Source of the DNA: Niabella sp.
GTDB lineage: Bacteria > Bacteroidota > Bacteroidia > Chitinophagales > Chitinophagaceae
Assembly (NCBI GenBank): GCA_017744715.1
Contig: JAGIAT010000006.1
Coordinates: 124,001 to 188,000 of the forward strand
Reading direction: 5' to 3'
DNA length: 64,000 bases
This document shows positions 8,243-17,311 of this stretch, piece by piece; position 1 is the first letter of the stretch; every line of letters starts with the position of its first letter. The position numbers were made by a program, and so were the translations under genes. The notes beneath the pieces were generated by a model. It worked only from the letters and a program-made list of their open reading frames with translations, was not told where the DNA came from and made no database searches.

Positions 8243-11200
8243 ATGCGCTACTACCAAGGCTTGTTACGTATCAGGGCTTTTGCATTTATAAGTTTTTTTG
8301 TTTTCCTTTTTATTGCGGCGGATGGTCAAACAGGAGCAAAGAAAATACAGATTACCGGACTGGTAACTGATTCCGCCGGAACAGCTTTAAATGGTGTATC
8401 CATAGGTGTTAAAACCAATGCTTCATCCGGTACAACCACCAATGTGGATGGCCAGTATATTTTTGAAGTACCGGCAGGAACTACATTAGTGTATTCTTTT
8501 GTTGGCTACCGGGACGAGGAACGGCGGATAACCGACACGTCTAAAGTAATCAACGTAACGCTGTTTTCAAAAGGTGCCAGTCAGGATGAAGTAGTGATTG
8601 TGGCGTATGGTACTCAAAAGAAAAAAGAATTAGTGGGTTCGGTAACCTCCGTATCGGTGGCAGACCTTGAAAAAGTACCTACCAGTAATCTTACGACGGC
8701 TCTGGCAGGAAGGGTTGCCGGACTGATCGCCTACCAGCGCACGGGTGAGCCGGGGCAGGACAATGCCGACTTTTTTATACGCGGGGTAACTACTTTCGGA
8801 TATAAGAAAGATCCCCTGATCTTGATTGACGGGGTAGAGCTGACCACAACGGACCTGGCACGGTTGCGCCCGGATGACATTGAGAGTTTTTCAATTATGA
8901 AGGACGCCGCTTCTACTTCTTTATATGGTGCCAGGGGTGCTAACGGAGTGATCCTTGTAAATACCAAACGGGGTAAAACAGGTGCCGCAAAAATTGCTGC
9001 CAACTATGAAACCTCCATCTCTCAGCCCACACAAAATCTGAAATTTGTGACCCCTGTAGATTATATGAAGCTGTATAACGAAGCTGTTTATACCCGTAAT
9101 CCCCTGGGTGATAATACGATTTACCCCGAAGAAAAGATTGCGAATACCGCCGCTGGGGTAAATCCTTATGTATACCCGGCCAATGACTGGTTAAACGCCC
9201 TGTTCAAAAAGCAAACCATTAACCAGCGCGCCAACCTTAATGTAAGCGGGGGTGGTACGGTGGCCCGGTATTTTGTTTCTACTTCTTTTACACAGGATAA
9301 CGGTGTTTTGAAAGTAGATAAGCTCAACAATTTTAATAATAATATTAACCTTAAAAGTTATACACTGCGCTCTAATATAGATATTGACCTGACGAAGACC
9401 ACCCTCATTAAAGTAAATATGGCCGGGAACTTTGATGATTATAACGGGCCGCTGGGGGGAGGATCTGTGATGTACGAGCGGGTCATGCACTCCAACCCGG
9501 TACGTTTTCCGGCCTATTATCCAACACCGCCGGAGCTGTCTTATTTAAAACATACCTTATTTGGTAACTACCGGGAGTCGGAAACTGCTCCGCTGATGGT
9601 AAACCCCTATGCTGATATGGTAAGGGGCTATAAGGATGAATCGCGTTCCTTTATGTCGGCGCAAATGGAGGTAAAACAGAACCTGAACTTTTTAGCTCAG
9701 GGATTGAATTTCCGGATTATGGCCAACGTAAACCGCACGTCCAATTTTAGCACCACAAGGCAGTTCTTCCCTTTTTGGTACCAGGTTTCCGCCTATGATA
9801 AGGCCTCCAACACCTATTCCCTCATGGGCCTTAACCCGGAATCGAGCACGGAGTATTTAAACTATATACCGGGGGAGCGGAAGCTGTCCGCCTCTTTTTA
9901 CATGGAGTCCGCATTAAATTATAACCGGACCTTCGGTACAAAACACAGCTTTGGGCAGATGCTGATTTATACCATGCGGCATAAAGTAGATCAGAATAAT
10001 GATGTGCTCTCTTCCCTCCAGGAATCGCTGCCTTACAGGAACCTGAGCTTTTCAGGAAGGACCACCTATGGTTATGACAGTAAATACTTGCTGGAATTTG
10101 ATTTTGGGTATAACGGAACCGAACGGTTTTACAAGGAAAAACGCTTTGGCTTTTTCCCCTCTGTAGGGGCCGCCTGGCAGGTTTCCAATGAGCCCTTTAT
10201 GGCGCGTTTTAATAAAGTGATCAGTAACCTGAAGTTAAGGGGCACTTATGGCCTGGTAGGTAATGATGCCATCGGGGATGCGGGGGATCGCTTTTTTTAT
10301 CTCTCTGAAACCAATCCCAACGATGGCAGCAGGGGTGCCGTTTTTGGAAAAGATAATGGCTATAGCCGGCCGGGATACCTGGTAACCCGGTATTCCAACA
10401 AGAATATTATCTGGGAAGAATCATACCAGATGAATCTTGCCGTTGAAGTGGGCCTGCTGAATAAACTGAATTTTATCGGTGAGTACTATACCAACGACCG
10501 GAAAAATATACTGATGACCCGGAATGAGTTTTCTACAATGGGCTTATCTGCTGTAACCAGGGCCAATGTGGGCCGGGCTAAAAGCAGGGGAATAGATCTC
10601 TCCCTGGATTATTCTGATCATTTTGGAAAAAACTTCTGGGCTTCAGGAAGAGCGAATTTTACCTATGCCAAAAGCCGGTTCCTGGCTTATGAAGAACCGG
10701 AATACCTGGAATATTACCGCTATCATATAGGGTATCCTATTAATCAGGAATGGGGGTATATTGCAGAGCGCCTGTTTGTAGATGATAGGGAAGCGGCCAA
10801 CTCCCCTTCACAGAATTTTGGGGGCTTTTATGGAGGTGGCGATATTAAATACACAGATGTAAACCGGGACGGACGCATTTCAGAAGCCGACCAGGTACCC
10901 ATTGGCTACCCCACCAGCCCCCAGATCGTGTATGGTTTTGGCTGGTCGTTGGGGTATAAAGCCTTTGATCTTTCCATGTTTTTCCAGGGGCTGGCCCAGG
11001 AATCTTTCTGGCTAAACACGGCGCGTTACAATGCGAGCAACAATAAAGGGTCTACGCTTCCCTTTATCGATCAAGGAGCCCTGCTTCAGGCCTACGCAGA
11101 TAATCACTGGTCAGAAGCGAACCAGAATGCTTACGCGCTTTGGCCCCGGTTAAGCACCACGGTCATTCCAAACAATACCCAGCGGAACACCTGGTTTATG

Positions 11201-11425
11201 CGGGATGGCGCTTTTCTGCGGCTCAAGCAGGCGGAGATCGGCTATTCCCTGCCAAAGGGAGTTATAAAACGGATCCATAGTAACTCCTGCAGGATCTATA
11301 TCAATGGCTCTAATTTATTTGCATTTTCCAAATTCAAGCTTTGGGATGTAGAGCAGGCGGGCAACGGCTTTAACTATCCTTTACAAAGAGTATTTAATAT
11401 TGGCTTACGCATCTCCTTTGAATAA
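8243..11425 (+). CDS. SusC/RagA-family TonB-linked outer-membrane transporter (no STN domain)
   Basis: A 1060-residue transporter. It has a signal peptide (about 1-29), a carboxypeptidase-regulatory-like domain (about 34-115, with ITGLVTDSAGTALNGVSIGV), a QDEVVIVAYGTQKK junction, a plug domain (about 125-245, with MKDAASTSLYGARGANGVI) and a long beta-barrel ending in FNIGLRISFE. It lacks the STN domain of the neighbouring SusC, which fits the absence of an adjacent sigma/FecR pair. Control must come from another type of regulator. susD follows after 24 bp and two further lipoprotein genes follow on the same strand. The substrate is unknown: no degradative enzyme is encoded in the unit. Confidence 0.95.
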   Translation: MRYYQGLLRIRAFAFISFFVFLFIAADGQTGAKKIQITGLVTDSAGTALNGVSIGVKTNASSGTTTNVDGQYIFEVPAGTTLVYSFVGYRDEERRITDTSKVINVTLFSKGASQDEVVIVAYGTQKKKELVGSVTSVSVADLEKVPTSNLTTALAGRVAGLIAYQRTGEPGQDNADFFIRGVTTFGYKKDPLILIDGVELTTTDLARLRPDDIESFSIMKDAASTSLYGARGANGVILVNTKRGKTGAAKIAANYETSISQPTQNLKFVTPVDYMKLYNEAVYTRNPLGDNTIYPEEKIANTAAGVNPYVYPANDWLNALFKKQTINQRANLNVSGGGTVARYFVSTSFTQDNGVLKVDKLNNFNNNINLKSYTLRSNIDIDLTKTTLIKVNMAGNFDDYNGPLGGGSVMYERVMHSNPVRFPAYYPTPPELSYLKHTLFGNYRESETAPLMVNPYADMVRGYKDESRSFMSAQMEVKQNLNFLAQGLNFRIMANVNRTSNFSTTRQFFPFWYQVSAYDKASNTYSLMGLNPESSTEYLNYIPGERKLSASFYMESALNYNRTFGTKHSFGQMLIYTMRHKVDQNNDVLSSLQESLPYRNLSFSGRTTYGYDSKYLLEFDFGYNGTERFYKEKRFGFFPSVGAAWQVSNEPFMARFNKVISNLKLRGTYGLVGNDAIGDAGDRFFYLSETNPNDGSRGAVFGKDNGYSRPGYLVTRYSNKNIIWEESYQMNLAVEVGLLNKLNFIGEYYTNDRKNILMTRNEFSTMGLSAVTRANVGRAKSRGIDLSLDYSDHFGKNFWASGRANFTYAKSRFLAYEEPEYLEYYRYHIGYPINQEWGYIAERLFVDDREAANSPSQNFGGFYGGGDIKYTDVNRDGRISEADQVPIGYPTSPQIVYGFGWSLGYKAFDLSMFFQGLAQESFWLNTARYNASNNKGSTLPFIDQGALLQAYADNHWSEANQNAYALWPRLSTTVIPNNTQRNTWFMRDGAFLRLKQAEIGYSLPKGVIKRIHSNSCRIYINGSNLFAFSKFKLWDVEQAGNGFNYPLQRVFNIGLRISFE

Positions 11426-11449
11426 GAATCCCGACTTCAAACAGAAAAA

Positions 11450-13357
11450 ATGAAAATAAGATTGTACATATCGGTCGCTCTCCTGTTAACAGGACTTGCT
11501 TCCTGCAAAAAATTCCTGGACTCAATCCCGGATAATATTGCCACCATTGAAAATGCGTTTGCATTGAGGAATGAGGCAGAAAAATACCTGTTTACCTGCT
11601 ATTCCTATCTTCCGGCAAATGGGAGTATGGCCGGTAACCCCGCGTTTAGCGCTGGCGATGAGATCTCGCTGATCTTTCCGCTCACTATCACCGCGCCAGC
11701 CTATGGCATTGCCCGTGGGAATCAAAGTACGGTAAACCCGATCCTGAACCTTTGGGACGGGGCCGGCATAACGGGTAAGGATCTTTTTGGCGGGATCCGG
11801 GACTGCAATATTTTTCTGGAGAATGTAGGCCGTATTCCGGATATTACCGAGCAGGAGCGCAACCGGTGGATCGCTGAAGTTAAATTTCTAAAAGCGTACT
11901 ACCACTTTTACTTGCTCCGGATGTATGGCCCTGTTCCACTGATACGGGTAAACCTGCCGGTGGATGCGCCCGCTTCCGAGGCAAAAATATACCGGGAACC
12001 AGTAGACAGTTGTATCAGCTATATGGTGCAGTTGCTGGATGAGGCCAGGAATGACCTGCCGTTAATTGTAGCCAATCCTGTGGATGAACTGGGCCGCCTT
12101 ACCCAGGGAGCGGCCTATATGTTAAAAGCCCGGATCCTGGTTACCGCCGCAAGTCCGCTGTTTAATGGCAATCCGGATTATGTGAACTTTAAAGATAACA
12201 GGGGGATTGCGCTTTTCAACAGCGCTCCCGACCCGGCTAAATGGGAAAAGGCTGTCCAGGCCTGTAAAGAGGCGCTTGATATTTGTACCAGTGCAGGAAA
12301 CAGCCTGTACTATTTTACACCGGATGCCGGTCAGGCAGGATTATCCCCACAAATCCGCACACAAATGAACCTGCGCAATGCCATTAATGAAAAATGGAAC
12401 CCGGAGATCATTTGGGGCAATACGAACAGCATGACCAACCAGCTGCAAACGAACTCCATTCCCCGGGGGTTGGATCCTGCTGTAATTACCAATACAAGCC
12501 CAGCGGGGCTTATTTCACCCACTTTAAATATGGTAGAACTGTTCTACTCTAAAAACGGTGTACCCATTACAGAAGATAAAACCTGGAATTACGCCAATCG
12601 TTATATGCTAAGAACCGGAACAGATGCAGAGCGTTACCACATCGGGTTAAATGCTGTTACGGCGCAATTGAATTTTGACAGGGAGCCGAGGTTTTACGCC
12701 AGTATGGGTTTCGACGGCGGCGTATGGTTTGGCCAGGGAAGATATGATGATAAAAACCCGTTTATCCTGCAGGCAAAGGCCGGGCAACCCGCGGCGGGCG
12801 CCAATGTATCTGCGTACTCAACAACCGGGTACTGGACCAAAAAATATGTGCATTATCAGGACGTTATCAATTCCTCGGGCAACACGCTGACTATTCAAAA
12901 CTATCCCTGGCCCGAAATGCGGCTGGCCGATCTGTACCTGCTTTACGCGGAAGCCCTGAACGAAGCACAGGGGCCTGTTGCCGAAGTGCTCACGTATTTG
13001 AACCAGATCCGGGCCCGTGCTGGTTTACCCACAGTGGAGGATGCCTGGAGCCAGTATTCTACCAACCCGGCTGCCTACACAACCAAAGGAGGGATGCGGG
13101 ACATTATTCATCGGGAACGTACGGTAGAACTGGCTTTTGAAGGAAGCAGGTTTTGGGATCTGAAACGCTGGAAAGAGGCCACTGCGGCATTCAACACCTC
13201 CATTTTGGGGTGGACGCTGGATCAGCCTTCTGCACAAGGCTACTATCAGCCTCGTGTGATCTTTAACCAAACCTTTGGGCTGAAGGATTATTTCTGGCCC
13301 ATCAGGGAAGGATCTATCAACATTAATCGTAACCTGGTACAAAATCCCGGTTGGTAG
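11450..13357 (+). CDS. SusD/RagB-family nutrient-binding outer-membrane lipoprotein
   Basis: A 635-residue lipoprotein with lipobox LTGLASC about 20 residues in, followed by KKFLDSIPDNIAT, the usual mature start of RagB/SusD proteins. The helical repeats typical of the family are visible, for instance AEVKFLKAYYHFYLLRMYGPVPLI and MRLADLYLLYAEALNEAQG. The C-terminal part has the conserved RERTVELAFEGSRFWDLKRW. It should sit as a lid on the SusC encoded 24 bp upstream. It is longer than the SusD of the first locus and belongs to a different SusD subgroup, so the two loci probably import different ligands. Confidence 0.95.
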   Translation: MKIRLYISVALLLTGLASCKKFLDSIPDNIATIENAFALRNEAEKYLFTCYSYLPANGSMAGNPAFSAGDEISLIFPLTITAPAYGIARGNQSTVNPILNLWDGAGITGKDLFGGIRDCNIFLENVGRIPDITEQERNRWIAEVKFLKAYYHFYLLRMYGPVPLIRVNLPVDAPASEAKIYREPVDSCISYMVQLLDEARNDLPLIVANPVDELGRLTQGAAYMLKARILVTAASPLFNGNPDYVNFKDNRGIALFNSAPDPAKWEKAVQACKEALDICTSAGNSLYYFTPDAGQAGLSPQIRTQMNLRNAINEKWNPEIIWGNTNSMTNQLQTNSIPRGLDPAVITNTSPAGLISPTLNMVELFYSKNGVPITEDKTWNYANRYMLRTGTDAERYHIGLNAVTAQLNFDREPRFYASMGFDGGVWFGQGRYDDKNPFILQAKAGQPAAGANVSAYSTTGYWTKKYVHYQDVINSSGNTLTIQNYPWPEMRLADLYLLYAEALNEAQGPVAEVLTYLNQIRARAGLPTVEDAWSQYSTNPAAYTTKGGMRDIIHRERTVELAFEGSRFWDLKRWKEATAAFNTSILGWTLDQPSAQGYYQPRVIFNQTFGLKDYFWPIREGSININRNLVQNPGW

Positions 13358-13402
13358 TACAGCCCGGGCTATAAAGAACGCAAGATTCTAAATGAATGAA
13401 CA

Positions 13403-14620
13403 ATGAAACTAAAAATCACATACGTATCAATATGCTTTCTTGCCTTGCTGGTAACGATCCGGTGTAAACGGGAAGACATGCTGACTTATACGGACCCGTC
13501 AACCGCGGCACCAGCTGCCGTTACAGCTATTAAAGTAAGCAATCAGCCAGGGGGCGCATTCATCACCTACCAGCTCCCTGATGACCCCAACCTGCTTTAT
13601 GTAAAAGCCGTCTATAAATTTCGTTCCGGAGAAGAGATGACCACCAAGTCCTCTTATTTTTCAGATACGCTGAAAATAGAAGGATATGGCGATACGGACG
13701 AACATCAGGTTAGCATCTTTTCCGTGGGAAAAAATGAAAAGTTGTCGGAGGTACAAACCGTAACCATAAAACCCCTCACGCCTCCCGTATTAAAAACGTT
13801 TGCAGACGTAACTTTAAAAGAAACATTTGGCGGCGCCCTAGTTAAATTTTACAATGCGGCAAGGGCTAATTTATCCTTTGTTCTGATGTCCGATTCTACC
13901 GGCCGGGGCGACTGGTATACGGTAAATACTTTTTATACAAAAGCGGATTCGGGAAATCTTACCATTCGCGGTTTTAACCCGGTGGAACGAAAGTTTGCTG
14001 TTTATGTGCGTGACCGCTGGGAGAATAAATCGGATACATTAAAGAAAACGCTGGTGCCCCTGGCGGAAACCCTACTGGACAAAAGCAAGTTCAAAGAATT
14101 GCCGCTTCCAACAGATAATATCAAGGGTCACGTATTTAGTAGTTTATCACCCAGGGTGATGTCTTTTTTATGGAATAATATCGTTACACCAACCAATGGG
14201 AATGACTGCTTTCATACGGTTCCCAATTCCGGCATTCCCAGCTGGTTCACCTTTGATATGGGCAGCAAGTATATACTAAGCCGGTTTAAGTTTTACCACC
14301 GCGGGGGTAATAATAGCGAGCTCTATAACGGCGGAGATGTAAAGCTCTTCGAAATATGGGGCAGTAATAACCCCAACCCGGATGGTACCTGGGCCAGCTG
14401 GGACTCTTTGGGCACGTTTGCTTCAAGAAAACCTTCGGGGCTTCCGGTAGGGCAGGTAAATAATGAGGATATCCAGTTTGCCCGGGTTGATGGGGAGGAT
14501 TTTGATATGCCGCCTATGGCTGATGGATACAGGTACCTGCGTGTTAAAATTCTGCAGGTATGGGGTGTTCTAGCGCATTTCTATATTGCTGAATTTACTT
14601 TCTGGGGCTCTTCTCAATAA
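13403..14620 (+). CDS. Putative surface lipoprotein of DUF4959/DUF5000 type with discoidin-like C-terminus
   Basis: A 405-residue exported protein coded 45 bp after susD. After a hydrophobic signal and Cys21 comes a fibronectin-like N-terminal domain (about 30-125, with AVTAIKVSNQPGGAFITYQLP), a second beta domain (about 130-225) and a C-terminal region (about 240-405). The last region holds WFTFDMGSKYILSRFKFYHR and ends FYIAEFTFWG, which resembles DUF5000/F5-8 type C (discoidin) folds. Such proteins occur in Bacteroidetes uptake loci as accessory surface binders, in the position of SusE/SusF. The lipobox is odd: the residue before Cys is Arg (VTIRC) where small residues are usual. Function as a ligand-binding surface protein is inferred. 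Confidence 0.75.
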   Translation: MKLKITYVSICFLALLVTIRCKREDMLTYTDPSTAAPAAVTAIKVSNQPGGAFITYQLPDDPNLLYVKAVYKFRSGEEMTTKSSYFSDTLKIEGYGDTDEHQVSIFSVGKNEKLSEVQTVTIKPLTPPVLKTFADVTLKETFGGALVKFYNAARANLSFVLMSDSTGRGDWYTVNTFYTKADSGNLTIRGFNPVERKFAVYVRDRWENKSDTLKKTLVPLAETLLDKSKFKELPLPTDNIKGHVFSSLSPRVMSFLWNNIVTPTNGNDCFHTVPNSGIPSWFTFDMGSKYILSRFKFYHRGGNNSELYNGGDVKLFEIWGSNNPNPDGTWASWDSLGTFASRKPSGLPVGQVNNEDIQFARVDGEDFDMPPMADGYRYLRVKILQVWGVLAHFYIAEFTFWGSSQ

Positions 14621-14631
14621 CAAAATAACAA

Positions 14632-15330
14632 ATGATGAAAATCATGTATAAATTTAAAATTGCTCTGTCTGGTTTTATTGTTGCGGCATTTTGCTTTTTG
14701 CTCTTTTCCTGTGCAAAGATGGATGACACTTATAAGGACTTTGTGGTACCGGATGGGCTGATATACGTTGGAAAAGCGGATCCGGTTAAGATCAATTCGG
14801 GCAAACGCCGGATAAAAATAAGCTGGCTGAGAGGTACGGATCAGAAGGCCACAATAGCGCGGATCTACTGGAATAACCGGGCCGATTCGCTGAACGTACC
14901 CATTACCACAACCCGGCCGCAGGACACTATCTCCGTCATCATCAATAATCTGAATGAAGGCTCTTATTCCTTCCAGATCTTTACCTATGACAATGCGCAA
15001 CATTCTTCTATTCAGGTAGACGCTCTTGGTGTTTCATATGATGTAATATATGAAAAATCGCTTTTGAACAGGGTTATTACCGACATTAAAAAAGGAACTG
15101 ATACCGCTATTCTTACCCTCCTTTCTGTAGATGCCAGTTCTTTGGGAACAAAGTTTAGTTATACCAATAAAAATGGAGTAAGAATAGATACGCTTGTTGA
15201 CCGGAAGGCGCAAACACTGCAGCTACCTAACATGAATAAGGATACAGCTTTTACTTATATTACCATGTACAAACCGGTAGCAGATTGTTTAGACACATTT
15301 TATTCTTCGGCAGGAAAATATCCGAGATAA
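14632..15330 (+). CDS. DUF4998-type lipoprotein
   Basis: A 232-residue lipoprotein with lipobox LLFSC, followed by AKMDDTYKDFV and the segment IYVGKADPVKI typical of DUF4998 proteins. The start may be 14632 or the ATG one codon later. The body alternates beta strands (KIKISW, NLNEGSYSFQIFTYDN) in a fibronectin-like pattern. The gene starts 11 bp after the DUF5000-type gene, so the four genes susC, susD, DUF5000-type and DUF4998 form one unit. The biochemical role of the domain is not known. It ends 15 bp from the converging gene on the other strand, with no room for a terminator of its own. Confidence 0.75.
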   Translation: MMKIMYKFKIALSGFIVAAFCFLLFSCAKMDDTYKDFVVPDGLIYVGKADPVKINSGKRRIKISWLRGTDQKATIARIYWNNRADSLNVPITTTRPQDTISVIINNLNEGSYSFQIFTYDNAQHSSIQVDALGVSYDVIYEKSLLNRVITDIKKGTDTAILTLLSVDASSLGTKFSYTNKNGVRIDTLVDRKAQTLQLPNMNKDTAFTYITMYKPVADCLDTFYSSAGKYPR

Positions 15331-15345
15331 ATGGTGGAAAACAAG

Positions 15346-16119
15346 TCAATATTCCAGCTCCTCATCCCCGGTTAAGCCTTCCTTCCACATAGGAGGTGGC
15401 AATAAGCCTAGCTTGAACCGTTCATATGATTTTTTGATGTACTCGTGAAAGGTATAATCATTTACCCGGTTGGTAAAAAGATAGCTGGGCTGATACTGCG
15501 CCATAAAACTATTGATGACGCTGTCTTCTGTCATGCCCGTAATGCGGCGGATGAGGGCTTTACTGAACCGGTACCGGATATAGGCCTCCTGTTCGTCAGC
15601 GATCAGTTTATCGCGGAACCGGGTCAGTTTCCGGGTGCGTCCAAAACGGAATGCATTGATGATCCCATCCAGGTCAAAAGCTGCACCAAACCCGTCCGTT
15701 ACCGTCATGGTGGAAAGCCCCGGTTTTTGAAAATCGAAATACTTCCGGTACGTTTCCCGGTTTTCGAGGGAGTCCAGGCGATAGTCGCGGTTCCGGACCT
15801 TTACCTCTGGCAGGTCAGGGATGCTGATGCGCAGCGAAATATCAAAAGCATAAGGCATGGTGATACCGGACACCGGAAACTTCCGGGTGGGTTTGTTCAG
15901 ATAGCTGAACCAGATGGAGTCCTGCGCACGCACCTGGATGCTGTAACTTCCGTCGGCACCGGTCATGGTGCCGGCTCCGGAGCTGGTCAATACAGAAACA
16001 AGCGGTACAGGGGTACGGCCCAAACTGTCGTAAACATTCCCTTTGATCTGTATCTGCGCCTCTGAGTGAAGGAATGCAGGTAACAGTCCCAATATAAATA
16101 TGGCCTTTAAAGTATTCAA
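15346..16119 (-). CDS. Exported protein with carboxypeptidase-regulatory-like domain
   Basis: A 257-residue protein. The TTG at 16119 gives a convincing signal peptide (MNTLKAIFILGLLPAFLHSEAQ); no ATG in frame precedes it. Residues about 22-95 form a CarboxypepD_reg-like beta-sandwich (IKGNVYDSLGRTPVPLVSVL, GADGSYSIQV, IWFSYLNKP). The rest (about 110-257) is charged and probably helical, with FRFGRTRKLTRFRDKLI and YRFSKALIRRITGM. This layout recurs in Bacteroidetes exported proteins of unknown function that are not TonB receptors. It converges on the DUF4998 gene. No catalytic motif was recognised. Confidence 0.7.
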   Translation of the reverse strand: MNTLKAIFILGLLPAFLHSEAQIQIKGNVYDSLGRTPVPLVSVLTSSGAGTMTGADGSYSIQVRAQDSIWFSYLNKPTRKFPVSGITMPYAFDISLRISIPDLPEVKVRNRDYRLDSLENRETYRKYFDFQKPGLSTMTVTDGFGAAFDLDGIINAFRFGRTRKLTRFRDKLIADEQEAYIRYRFSKALIRRITGMTEDSVINSFMAQYQPSYLFTNRVNDYTFHEYIKKSYERFKLGLLPPPMWKEGLTGDEELEY

Positions 16120-16235
16120 TGCTTACATTTAAGACAATTGCGTCTGCCGGTTGGTTGAACGGCAAAGCAAGGAAAGAATTTGCAAAAACTATGGTAAAGT
16201 CTCCGCAGGCAGGGCGCGGTAAATGGCGGCAGCCC

Positions 16236-16808
16236 TTAAAGCTCTTTTAAAATCAGCCGTTCCACCACCGGTGCAAAATGCTGGTGTTCCAGAAAATGGA
16301 TTTTCTGGGCCAGCGATTCGGGTGTATCGGACCCGGATATCAGGCAGGTGGTTTGAAAAATAGTGGCACCATGGTCGTAATGTTCATCCACAAAATGAAT
16401 GGTGATGCCGCTTTCCTTTTCTTTGGCCGCAATAACGGCTTCATGTACAAAATGTCCGTACATACCCTTTCCCCCGTATTTGGGTAAAAGCGCCGGATGT
16501 ATATTAATAATATGTTGGGGAAAAGCTTCGATCAGGGATGTGGGTATTTTTAACAGAAAACCGGCCAAAACGATAAAATCGATGCCTTTTTCCTGCAATT
16601 TTTGCGAAAATTCGGCCGATTGAAGCGATAAACGGTCTGTAAGCAGCAGCTCGATCCCCTCGGCCTCAGCAATATTGGTAACACCTGCGCCGGGTTTATT
16701 GCATACAATTAAGGAAACACGGGCAAATGCATGATCCCGGAAATAGTCAATCAGCTTCTGTGCATTGGAACCCGCACCGCTGGCAAAAATGGCGATCTTC
16801 TTTTTCAT
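16236..16808 (-). CDS. purN: Phosphoribosylglycinamide formyltransferase
   Basis: A 190-residue protein of normal length for PurN, which transfers a formyl group from 10-formyl-tetrahydrofolate to glycinamide ribonucleotide in purine synthesis. It starts IAIFASGAGSNAQKLIDYF, the phosphate-binding loop of the family. The catalytic region reads FIVLAGFLLKIP, then INIHPALLPKYGGKGMYG with the conserved Asn-His pair, and the Asp of ITIHFVDEHYDHGATIFQ. It stands alone; no other pur gene is near. Confidence 0.95.
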   Translation of the reverse strand: MKKKIAIFASGAGSNAQKLIDYFRDHAFARVSLIVCNKPGAGVTNIAEAEGIELLLTDRLSLQSAEFSQKLQEKGIDFIVLAGFLLKIPTSLIEAFPQHIINIHPALLPKYGGKGMYGHFVHEAVIAAKEKESGITIHFVDEHYDHGATIFQTTCLISGSDTPESLAQKIHFLEHQHFAPVVERLILKEL

Positions 16809-17311
16809 ATTAAAGGATCAAATATTTTACAATTTACGGAGTTCTCCAAAAAACCTTTCAAAATAGCCTGCAGCAGGGCATAAATGTGATTTTTTTTTAA
16901 AATGAACCCAGGTTCCCGGGTAAACACCATTTTATAAACATTGGTTTGTTGATCCGGCCGATAAAAGCCTGCTGCAAACCGCGGATCAGGGAATCGGCTG
17001 TATGCTGCCACTTAATTGGTTCTAAATCCGCGGGTTAATTACAGTCGTTTGTTTGTAAGGCCTAAAAGTTGATACAGATCAAGAATAGTGCTAAACAGAG
17101 GGGATGTGAACAACTCACCTGCATGAGAAACCGATGACTTTTTAATGACAAAGATTTTTTCAATTGAAAAAAATACACCTGAAAATCGGCTGAAACACAG
17201 TCTGGTAGCGGGTTTAAAAAATTTATAAAATGTTGTTGTTTTGTTAAGCACGACCCTTATTTTTGCAGTTGATCAGAGACATTTATCCACATTTTTAGAT
17301 TTAATGCGTTT
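16809..17311. other. 503-bp gene-free region before the respiratory operon
   Basis: AT-rich sequence between purN (minus) and actA (plus). Apart from the promoter-like boxes near 17235-17265, no convincing gene, RNA or repeat was seen. Short open frames here have no family-like features. Confidence 0.6.
17235..17265 (+). promoter_or_regulatory. Probable promoter of the ACIII/oxidase operon
   Basis: TATTTTTG at 17258-17265 matches the Bacteroidetes -7 box TAnnTTTG. GTTG at 17235-17238, 19 bases upstream, is a partial -33 box. Transcription would begin near 17272, about 40 bases before the actA ATG. Confidence 0.5.
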
